NCBI GenBank assembly: GCA_028278345.1
Contig: JANQEL010000132.1
Location: 1 to 64,000 of the forward strand
From: Myxococcota bacterium
GTDB taxonomy: Bacteria; Myxococcota_A; UBA9160; UBA4427
Direction of reading: 5' to 3'
Length of the DNA: 64,000 nucleotides
A program made the position numbers and the translations under genes. Below, piece by piece: positions 45,343-52,542 of this stretch. Position 1 is the first letter of the stretch. Every line of letters begins with the position of its first letter. Under the pieces are notes generated by a model. That model was not told the DNA's origin and ran no database searches. It was given only the letters and a program-made list of their open reading frames with translations.

Positions 45343-46734
45343 ATGCCGCCCTTCCTCGACGCACTCCGGGATACGAAGCCCGCCTGCTACTGGCTGGACC
45401 GACCCGATCGCCCTGAACCGAACGCAGCCCTCTCGGGCGATGTCTCCGCCGATCTCGCAATCGTCGGCGGTGGGTTTACGGGACTCTGGGCCGCCCTTCG
45501 GGCGGTCGAGGCATCGCCGGGTAGGCGCGTCGTTCTCCTCGAAGCCACCAGCATCGGCGATGGCGCGTCCGGTCGAAACGGTGGATTCGCGAGTCCCTCC
45601 ATCTCACATGGACTCGTCAACGCCCTCCATCACTTCCCGAACGAGGTGACGCAGCTCGAAGAAATCGGAATGGCCACGTTTCGCGGTCTCGTCGACGACG
45701 CCAAGCGCCACTCGATCGACGCACGAATCGAAGAAACGGGCATCCTCGGCGTGGCTCGAGCCGAGCACGAGGTCGATCCGCTGAAGATCTACGAGCAGGT
45801 GCTTCATGGATTCGGCCAGAAAGCCACCTTCCTCGATCGCGAGGCCGTGCAGGCCGAGTTGCACTCGCCCGCCCTTCTCGCCGGGATCTGGCACCAGCAC
45901 GGTGGCGTTCTCGATCCCGCGCGATTGGTGTGGGGGCTTCTGCATACCGTGCAGCGGCTGGGCGTCGAGGTCTACGAACAGACTCCGGTGAACGGACTGC
46001 GCGCCACTCCCTCGGCCATCGAACTCTCGTGCCCGGGCGGGCGGGTCCGCGCGGACAAGGTCGTGTTGGGGACCAATGCATTCCGAAGCCCCCTCCCCCA
46101 CGTTCGTCGCAGGACGATCCCGATCTGGGACTACGTGGTCGTGACCGAGCCGCTCTCGAGGTCGCAGATCGAATCGATCGGCTGGGCGAATCGCCAGGGC
46201 GTAGGTGAGGTCAGCAATCGATTCCACTACTCCCGCCTGACTGCGGACGATCGAATCCTCTGGGGCGGCTACGACGCCATCTATCACTTCGGCAATCGAG
46301 TGAAGAAGCGCTTCGAGCAGCGACCGGAGAGCTTTCGAGATCTGGCGCGGCGGTTCTTCGAGACCTTCCCGCAGCTCGAAGGGCTTCGCTTCACACACTG
46401 CTGGGGCGGTCCGATCGCCTCGACGACCCGCTTCTGCATGGATGTCGGCTCCACACACGAAGGACGCGTCGCATGGGCTGGCGGGTATACCGGCTCGGGC
46501 GTCGTCGCGAGCCGATTCGGCGCCCGCGCCGCGTTGGATCTGATCGACGGGCGAGACGAGGTGTACCTCTCGCTCGAGATCGTGAACGAGCGGGCGTTTC
46601 CCTGGCCGCCCGAACCGATTCGATCGGTCGCAGTCGCGGCCACCCAGGCCGCATTGGCTCGCGCCGATCGAACCGGAACGCGGGGCCCTTGGCTCCAGCT
46701 TCTCGATCGACTCAAGCTCGGCTTCGCGTCATGA
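45343..46734 (+). CDS. FAD-dependent amine oxidase (PuuB/DAO-like)
   Basis: The 463-residue protein starts with a Rossmann dinucleotide motif (LAIVGGGFTGLWAALRA near residues 35-51) and GDGASGRNGGF, the pattern of gamma-glutamylputrescine oxidase and related DAO-family enzymes. The C-terminal GYTGSGVVASRFGARA contacts FAD. It should oxidise a primary or secondary amine to an aldehyde or imine with H2O2 release. The gene is third in the plus-strand operon and is followed by a hairpin before the aminotransferase gene. Confidence 0.88.
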   Translation: MPPFLDALRDTKPACYWLDRPDRPEPNAALSGDVSADLAIVGGGFTGLWAALRAVEASPGRRVVLLEATSIGDGASGRNGGFASPSISHGLVNALHHFPNEVTQLEEIGMATFRGLVDDAKRHSIDARIEETGILGVARAEHEVDPLKIYEQVLHGFGQKATFLDREAVQAELHSPALLAGIWHQHGGVLDPARLVWGLLHTVQRLGVEVYEQTPVNGLRATPSAIELSCPGGRVRADKVVLGTNAFRSPLPHVRRRTIPIWDYVVVTEPLSRSQIESIGWANRQGVGEVSNRFHYSRLTADDRILWGGYDAIYHFGNRVKKRFEQRPESFRDLARRFFETFPQLEGLRFTHCWGGPIASTTRFCMDVGSTHEGRVAWAGGYTGSGVVASRFGARAALDLIDGRDEVYLSLEIVNERAFPWPPEPIRSVAVAATQAALARADRTGTRGPWLQLLDRLKLGFAS

Positions 46735-46746
46735 AGCCCGAGCCTC

Positions 46747-46772
46747 GAAGACCGAGCGCCTGCTCGATCTTC
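46747..46772 (+). terminator. Intergenic hairpin inside the operon
   Basis: GAAGA-C-CGAGC and GCTCG-A-TCTTC pair around a GCCT loop, giving an 11-position stem with one mismatch. It lies 13 bases after the amine oxidase stop and has no T-run, so it is more likely an mRNA-processing or attenuation hairpin than a full terminator. Confidence 0.4.
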
Positions 46773-46812
46773 AGTGCGCCCTGACCAACCCCCCTTCAAG
46801 AAGGAGTCCCCG

Positions 46813-48279
46813 ATGAATACCGAAAACCGTGACTTCATGACCGCCGACCTCGTTCCGCGGCATGACCGTATCGATCTCGAGCAGGTGTGGAAACGCATCG
46901 ATGAAGAAGTCTCGCTCTACGTGTCTCGGACACCGAAGAGTGCCGAGCGCTTCGAGGAAGCCAAGCGCTCGATGGTCAACGGGACGCCCAACATCTGGTG
47001 GAATCATTGGAGGCTACCGGACCCGAGGACGAATGAATTCCTGCTTCCCCACCTCTGGTACTGGGACCGCGCCAAGAATCAGCGTTGCTGGGACGTCGAT
47101 GGCAACGAATACGTCGACTACCTGTACGCCGACACGCCGACGGTCTGGGGGCATGCTCCCGACAACGAGTACACCCGGGGTATCGCAGAAGCGATTCGAA
47201 GCGAGTCATTCTGTTCTCTCGTTCCGAATGATGAAGCGCTCGTCGTCACCCAGCTACTGCAGAAGATGATCGACCTCAAGTATTGGTTCATGTCCCTGAG
47301 TGCCTCGGACGCGAACCGCAGTGGGATCAACATCGCTCGAATCGTCACCGGACGTCGAAAGGTCTTGAGCCCGAACTTCGGCTACATGGGCGGGCCTGAA
47401 GAAGGCATGTACTGGAAGCCCTCTCCGAATCTCCCGCCGGTAACGCGTTGGGCCCACTACGTCGGTGCCAGCCCCGATCCCGCCGTGAAGATCGCGGAGT
47501 TCAACGACCTCGACTCCGTCGAAGATGCCCTGAAGGATCGGGACGTGGCCGTCTTCGTCACCGAGCCGTTGATGACTGACGGCGGATTCGTGGTTCCGCG
47601 GCCGGGTTTCTTCGAGGGCGTCCGAGAACTGTGCGACAAGTACGGGACGCTCTTGCTCATCGACGAGACCCACACCCTGGCTACGACGCCTCGCGGCATG
47701 TTCACGGAGATGGACCTGAAGGGGGATCTCTGGACGACCGGCAAGGCCATCGCGGGAGGCATCCCGTGCGGCGTCCTGGGAATGAGCGAGGAAGTCGGCG
47801 ACGCCTACGCGGCGAAGGTGAACGATCTGACGGTACCCGGAGGTGCAGGCGTCATAAGCTGCCTGGGGCAGGGCACCACGATGGCCGCGAACCCGGTCTC
47901 GGTGCGTGCGCTGCGCTTGGCCCTCGAGCATTACTACACGGAAGAGACGTACGGGAAGATGGTGGGAGCCATGGATCACCTCTGCGCCGGGCTGCGGGAT
48001 GTGATTGCGCGTCGCGGGGTCGACTTCTCCATCACCCAGAACGGAGTGCGCATGCACCTCAACTTCGTGCCGACGGATTCGTACACCTCCCTCGACGCCG
48101 TGAGAAGCATCGGCCTGGGCGGCTATCACGAGTACTTCACGCTCTTCGCCCTGAACCGCGGCTTCGTCGTGATGCCATGGGAGAACATGATCCTGACGTC
48201 GACCTACACGACGACGGAAGACAACGATCGCTTCATCGCGATGTTCGACGAGTGCGTGGGAAACATGTTGGGCGAGTAG
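46813..48279 (+). CDS. Class III aminotransferase-like PLP enzyme, divergent
   Basis: The 488-residue protein is a fold-type I PLP enzyme near the glutamate-1-semialdehyde aminomutase group. Asp284 in LLLIDETHTLA and Lys311 in WTTGKAIAGGIPCG are the pyridine-nitrogen and Schiff-base residues. Two hallmarks are altered: the usual SGTEAN phosphate loop reads SASDAN (about 163-168), and the usual YHG reads YMGG (191-194). It also has an extra N-terminal segment of about 80 residues. AAGGAG precedes the ATG at 46813. Substrate probably relates to the flanking amine oxidase and ureohydrolase. Confidence 0.82.
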   Translation: MNTENRDFMTADLVPRHDRIDLEQVWKRIDEEVSLYVSRTPKSAERFEEAKRSMVNGTPNIWWNHWRLPDPRTNEFLLPHLWYWDRAKNQRCWDVDGNEYVDYLYADTPTVWGHAPDNEYTRGIAEAIRSESFCSLVPNDEALVVTQLLQKMIDLKYWFMSLSASDANRSGINIARIVTGRRKVLSPNFGYMGGPEEGMYWKPSPNLPPVTRWAHYVGASPDPAVKIAEFNDLDSVEDALKDRDVAVFVTEPLMTDGGFVVPRPGFFEGVRELCDKYGTLLLIDETHTLATTPRGMFTEMDLKGDLWTTGKAIAGGIPCGVLGMSEEVGDAYAAKVNDLTVPGGAGVISCLGQGTTMAANPVSVRALRLALEHYYTEETYGKMVGAMDHLCAGLRDVIARRGVDFSITQNGVRMHLNFVPTDSYTSLDAVRSIGLGGYHEYFTLFALNRGFVVMPWENMILTSTYTTTEDNDRFIAMFDECVGNMLGE

Positions 48280-48319
48280 CGCCGAGACTGCGGAGCACGA
48301 TCACGAAGGAGACCTCGTC

Positions 48320-49306
48320 ATGGACGAACGGGTCCTTGCTCACGTCATGCGGGAGGTCGAAGCCGGCACTGCGGACATGATTCAGCCGAGATACACCGAG
48401 ATCCCGACCTTCATGCGCAGACCCCATCGACCGGACATGAAGGGCGTCGAGATCGGCATGATCGGTGTGCCCTTCGACCTCGGAGTGACGAATCGACCCG
48501 GCGCTCGACACGGGCCCCGCGAGATCCGAAACCAATCCAGCATGATGGGCTGGGTCCATCACCAAAGCGGGATCATGCCATTCGATCTCTGTGAGGTCGC
48601 GGACCTCGGTGACGTGAGGATCGAGCATCGCTACTCGCTCGACGAAGGCATCGCGGAGATCAACGCGTTCTACGAGCAGGTCGTCGCCGCCAGGGTCACT
48701 CCGCTCACCGCCGGCGGCGATCACTCGATCACGTATCCGATCCTGAAGGCGGTCGGCGCACGTGAGCCTGTGGGATTGGTGCACATCGATGCCCATTGCG
48801 ACACGCTGGGCGAGTACATGGGGAGCAAGTTCCACCACGGGGGCCCGTTTCGAAACGCCGTGGAAGCCGGCGTACTCGATCCGACCCGCACCGTGCAGAT
48901 CGGTATCCGTGGGATGTCGGAGCCCCTTTGGGACTTCTCCTACGACTCGGGGATGCGAGTCATTCACATCGAAGAGTTCTACGACATGGGAATCTCGAGG
49001 GTGATCGAAGAGGCGAGACGCGTGGTCGGGGACGGGCCCACCTACGTCAGCTTCGACGTCGATGGTCTCGACCCTGCGTACGCTCCCGGTACGGGCACGC
49101 CCGAAGTCGGCGGACTCACGACCTTCGAAGGTCAAGCGCTGGTGCGCGGACTGTGTGGTCTGAACCTCGTTGGAGGCGACGTCGTCGAGGTCGCCCCTCC
49201 CTTCGATCCCTCGGGAGTCACCGCCCTGGTGGGCGCCACCATGATGTTCGAGATCCTATGCGTGCTATCCGAGGCGGTCTCTGCCCGAAGGACGAAGGCG
49301 GCGTGA
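48320..49306 (+). CDS. Ureohydrolase (agmatinase/guanidinobutyrase family)
   Basis: The 328-residue arginase-fold enzyme has all manganese ligands: His135 (GGDHS), Asp157, His159 and Asp161 (HIDAHCDT), and Asp246 and Asp248 (FDVDGLDP). It should release urea from a guanidino compound. The loop NRPGARHGPREIR is typical of agmatinase and guanidinobutyrase. Context with an amine oxidase and aminotransferases suggests agmatine, guanidinobutyrate or a related molecule. AAGGAG lies nine bases before the ATG. It is the last gene of the plus-strand operon and converges with an SDR gene. No urease is in the window. Confidence 0.9.
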   Translation: MDERVLAHVMREVEAGTADMIQPRYTEIPTFMRRPHRPDMKGVEIGMIGVPFDLGVTNRPGARHGPREIRNQSSMMGWVHHQSGIMPFDLCEVADLGDVRIEHRYSLDEGIAEINAFYEQVVAARVTPLTAGGDHSITYPILKAVGAREPVGLVHIDAHCDTLGEYMGSKFHHGGPFRNAVEAGVLDPTRTVQIGIRGMSEPLWDFSYDSGMRVIHIEEFYDMGISRVIEEARRVVGDGPTYVSFDVDGLDPAYAPGTGTPEVGGLTTFEGQALVRGLCGLNLVGGDVVEVAPPFDPSGVTALVGATMMFEILCVLSEAVSARRTKAA

Positions 49307-49375
49307 ACACAGCGGCCAGCGGGATTCTCACAAAGCGTCGGTACCGCCGGTATCACGTTCAGATCGAGAACGGGC

Positions 49376-50128
49376 TCAGTGCATCGTGCGCCCGCCCGTA
49401 ACGAGCAGGGATTCGCCCGTGATGTAGCTCGCCCCCGGGCTTGCGAGAAAGGAAACCGCGTGCGCGATCTCTTCGGGTTCTCCGAGCCGCCCGAGCGGGA
49501 TCTCGGAGAGAGTCTTCTCGAGATGGGCTTCAGGCAGGCTCTCTGAAAGTGGCGTCCGAATCGCGCCGGGGCAGATGGCGTTGACGGTGATCTCGTGACG
49601 CGCGACTTCGCGCGCGAGTGCGCGGGTGAAACCGAGCAAGCCCGCTTTCGCGGCTGAGTAGTCCGTCATGCCGAAGTTCGTGCGGAAAGCCATCTCGGAC
49701 GAAGTAATGATGATGCGTCCGTAGCGAGCCTCGATCATCTCCGGAACGACGATTCGCGTGCAATCCGCGACCTGTCGCAGATTGAGTCCCAGCATGTAGT
49801 CCCACTGGTCCGCGTCGGCTTTCGGAAACGTCTTGAGATCTCGACGGAGTGAGCCGCCCGCGTTGTTGTGAAGAATGGAGACGAGACCCAGTTCTGTTTT
49901 CACGGTTGCGAACGCGGCCGCGATGGAGTCTCGATCGAGCAGATCCACCGAGACGGGAACGCATCGTGCACCCGCTGCTTCGACGCTGCTCGCCGTTTCG
50001 GCGAGCCCCTCGGGATTGATGTCGAGGATCGCCACGTCGGCGCCGTCCTGAGCCAGACGTACGGCGCTGGCACGTCCGATCCCCGATGCAGCACCTGTCA
50101 CCACGGCGTTCATTCCCTTCAAGCTCAT
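49376..50128 (-). CDS. Short-chain dehydrogenase/reductase
   Basis: The 250-residue SDR has TGAASGIG (about 12-19) for NAD(P) binding, the HNNAG motif, and the Ser-Tyr-Lys catalytic set in TSSEMAFRTNFGMTDYSAAKAG. LDIN after strand 2 has an Asp, which favours NAD over NADP. It should reduce or oxidise a ketone or hydroxyl group in the cytoplasm; substrate unknown. GGAGAA precedes the ATG at 50128. It lies 26 bases after the caspase-fold gene, with which it may be cotranscribed. Confidence 0.9.
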   Translation of the reverse strand: MSLKGMNAVVTGAASGIGRASAVRLAQDGADVAILDINPEGLAETASSVEAAGARCVPVSVDLLDRDSIAAAFATVKTELGLVSILHNNAGGSLRRDLKTFPKADADQWDYMLGLNLRQVADCTRIVVPEMIEARYGRIIITSSEMAFRTNFGMTDYSAAKAGLLGFTRALAREVARHEITVNAICPGAIRTPLSESLPEAHLEKTLSEIPLGRLGEPEEIAHAVSFLASPGASYITGESLLVTGGRTMH

Positions 50129-50154
50129 TTCGACTTCTCCAGATTCCGAGCGGA

Positions 50155-51018
50155 TCAGGGCGGCGGCGCCTGCTGCTGTTTTGGGTTGACCAGGAACGGC
50201 CGGATGAGTGAGGAGTGATCCCAGGGGATCTGCTCCCCATCGGTTGCCTCGAGCACTTCCCTTCGGACCTGCTGCAGCACCCACCCGATGTCCTTGTTGT
50301 TCTTGGACAGGTACTTCAGCAGCGCCTCGGTGAACGGGCTGTGCGCCCCGTCGCCATCGAGTGCCACGTTGCCGGGCTGGGTCGCGTACGCAATGAAGGT
50401 GCCGGCGCTCGTGTCGATCTCGGCGAGGCCGCGGCCGAGCCGAATCGACGAGCCCGATGATCGCGATCGCGCCCTTTCGGCGATCTTCAAGCCTCGCGTC
50501 GTGGAACGAGCGAGCTGGCTTTCGAAGGGATTGTCCCGGCAGGCGTCGAGGAAGACCGCGAGTTGATTGTGGGGTCGCTTCATCCAGCCGAGGGCCTCGT
50601 CGAGGGAGACCATTTCGCGATCGAGATCGATCGTGGGTGCGGGCTCGAAATGGACCGGTATCAGATAGTTCTTTCCGTTGATCTGCATGCCGTGACCGGC
50701 GTAGAAGAGGACGGCCTTCTTGCTCGACGCCAGCGCCTCTTCGAAAGAACGGACCGACTCTTCGAGCTGGCTTCGGGTGGGGTCGATCTCGAGAGCGACC
50801 TCCCAACCCAGTTCGGCGAGGCTCTCGGAAATCGCCCGGGCGTCGTTCTCGGGATTGGGAAGTGTCGGCGAATGCAAATAGTTCGAGTTGCCGATCACGA
50901 GGGCCACACCGGGTGCACGCGAAGCGCACCCCGTACCGGCGAGCACCACGACGATGGGAATGAGGGTCGCAAGAAAGGCCCAACGGAGTCGATCTTCGGG
51001 GAGATACGTCATCTGCAT
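50155..51018 (-). CDS. Caspase-fold (peptidase C14) protein, membrane-tethered
   Basis: The 287-residue protein has an N-terminal hydrophobic helix ending LAGTGC at 26-31, a possible lipoprotein cleavage site, and then a caspase p20-like domain. The catalytic pair is His109 in YAGHG and Cys160 in FLDACRDNPF, both intact. VALVIGNSNY is the usual first strand. Bacterial caspase homologues cut after Arg/Lys or Asp in signalling and death pathways. Here it would face the periplasm, which is unusual. It is 12 bases after an outer-membrane barrel gene. A WDHSS segment near the end is common in this family. Confidence 0.85.
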   Translation of the reverse strand: MQMTYLPEDRLRWAFLATLIPIVVVLAGTGCASRAPGVALVIGNSNYLHSPTLPNPENDARAISESLAELGWEVALEIDPTRSQLEESVRSFEEALASSKKAVLFYAGHGMQINGKNYLIPVHFEPAPTIDLDREMVSLDEALGWMKRPHNQLAVFLDACRDNPFESQLARSTTRGLKIAERARSRSSGSSIRLGRGLAEIDTSAGTFIAYATQPGNVALDGDGAHSPFTEALLKYLSKNNKDIGWVLQQVRREVLEATDGEQIPWDHSSLIRPFLVNPKQQQAPPP

Positions 51019-51030
51019 GTCATTCGGAGC

Positions 51031-51888
51031 CTAGAATCGGAAGGTTGCGCCGACTTCGGGGCCATGAACCAGAAACGTCGAATCGAAGTCGAAGCTGTTC
51101 TCGTTGAATACGATGTAGAACCGATAGCGCGCACTCAAACTGACGTGATCACCCAGGATGTACTGATACCCCGAGTTCAAATCGAGCAGCGGGAACTCGT
51201 CCGTGTCATCCGAATCGGCTTCGAGCCCATCGGCTTCGACTTCGACCTCGCTGAATACGAAGACCACGCCGGTCATGATGTTGGCAAAGAGACGATGGTT
51301 CCCGCTGGCGGTCAGATCGGAGGCCGCGCCGAGTCCGACCTGGAGGGCGAGGTTGTTCTCGATTGCGTCGACCGAGAAATCGTCTCCGTCGTACTTCTCG
51401 GTGAAGTGGATGTAGCGTGGACCGAAGTAGATGGAGAGCGGTGTCTCGGGCAACTGGTAGCGTGCGAGGAACTCGAGGTCGACGCGGATGATGTCCCCGT
51501 CTCCATCCCGGAAGCCCGCGCCATCGGGATCGAAGACGACATCGCTCTCCGCTCCGCCCCCCAACAGGGTCAACCCGAAGCTCAACCCCGGAAGGACGGG
51601 TGGAGCGATGGTTGCGGAGAGACCTCCCATGGGAACGATCGTGGATTCCCGCACCAGGATTCCGGCGTCACCGGGATCGACTGCGCTCAGCCAGAATCGC
51701 GGTGTCACGGAGACCCAGTCGAGAGGATCTCCCTCGGCGTCGTCGGCGAGCACAGACGCTGAAGGAATCGAGATCGCAGCCAGAGCAGCGATCACCGTCG
51801 TGAAGAGCGATCGGGGGTACCTGCGCACCCAACGCTGAACCCAGAGGCCAGAGCGGCACAACGAAGCTTCCATCTCTCGGAGTCCCAT
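51031..51888 (-). CDS. Outer-membrane beta-barrel protein
   Basis: The 285-residue protein has a signal region (about 20-48, ending SVLADD) and a series of amphipathic strands of about 10 residues (SVTPRFWLSAV, LSFGLTLLGGG, IRVDLEFLARYQL, LSIYFGPRYIHF), ending GPEVGATFRF with the terminal Phe typical of barrels. It is likely an 8- to 12-stranded OmpW-like barrel. No plug domain is visible. Either of two close ATGs (51888, 51873) may be used. It precedes the caspase-fold gene on the same strand. Confidence 0.75.
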   Translation of the reverse strand: MGLREMEASLCRSGLWVQRWVRRYPRSLFTTVIAALAAISIPSASVLADDAEGDPLDWVSVTPRFWLSAVDPGDAGILVRESTIVPMGGLSATIAPPVLPGLSFGLTLLGGGAESDVVFDPDGAGFRDGDGDIIRVDLEFLARYQLPETPLSIYFGPRYIHFTEKYDGDDFSVDAIENNLALQVGLGAASDLTASGNHRLFANIMTGVVFVFSEVEVEADGLEADSDDTDEFPLLDLNSGYQYILGDHVSLSARYRFYIVFNENSFDFDSTFLVHGPEVGATFRF

Positions 51889-51971
51889 TCGTCGACAGAG
51901 CGCACATTACAGCATGCGGAACACGAGTGTAGGACTTAATGACACTCGGGGGCCCGACGCGGGGACGTGGA

Positions 51972-51990
51972 TCGTCCAAGAACTGGACGA
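51972..51990 (-). terminator. Hairpin after the RND operon
   Basis: TCGTCCA and TGGACGA form a 7-bp stem with a 5-base loop, 31 bases past the stop of the Tat-signal gene on the minus strand. The rest of 51889-52021 shows no gene. Without a T-run, a Rho-assisted or weak terminator is the most I can claim. Confidence 0.4.
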
Positions 51991-52021
51991 CCGTGGATCT
52001 TGCTCGCGGATTCGCGTTCGT

Positions 52022-52542
52022 TCACGAAGCCAGATAGCGGAAGAAGAGCCCCGTCATCTTGAAGAACGCCCCCAACCCGGCCATCGACTCACCCTCGTTG
52101 GCGAATGTGACGGGCCCGCGAGGCGTCGAGATGGTCAGCTCCATCCAGGAGTCGCCCTCCTCCACGACCTGATCGATGCCGACCTCTTCGAGCATCCTCG
52201 TCATCGCATGACCGTCTGGATGAACGAGCCTCAATAACTCGGCTTGACACCGGCGATCGACGCCTTCGCGGGCGAATGGTTCGCGCCACTCGATCACGCA
52301 CGGCCGCTGAGACTCGAATCCCGGGCCGAGGATTCCGCGCTTGTAGTGTGTGTGCCTGCCGTTCTTTTCGTAGTCGCCGTTGCCGGTGCGCGACCTGCTT
52401 CTTCTGCGAATCGCTGCGGGGGCGACGAGGCATCGGCTCGAATACGTCGTGGCGCAGTCCATCCGGCGATGATGCTGGCCGTTGTCCAGGCCAGTAGCTC
52501 CCGTCGATTCAGCGTAATCGGTTTCACTCGTTCCGGATTCAC
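52022..52542 (-). pseudogene. Tat-signal protein of the RND operon, frame disrupted
   Basis: A GTG at 52542 with AGGAG five bases upstream opens a frame with a twin-arginine-like signal (NRRELLAWTTASIIAG). That GTG overlaps the RND stop, so the gene is translationally coupled. The frame degenerates after about 50 residues, while a native-looking protein tail (GDYEKNGRHTHYK to TGLFFRYLAS) continues in another frame to a stop at 52022. One extra base in the G-run at 52418-52422 would join the two into about 174 residues. This is either a frameshift mutation, an assembly error in the homopolymer, or programmed slippage. The protein family is unknown to me. Confidence 0.6.
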
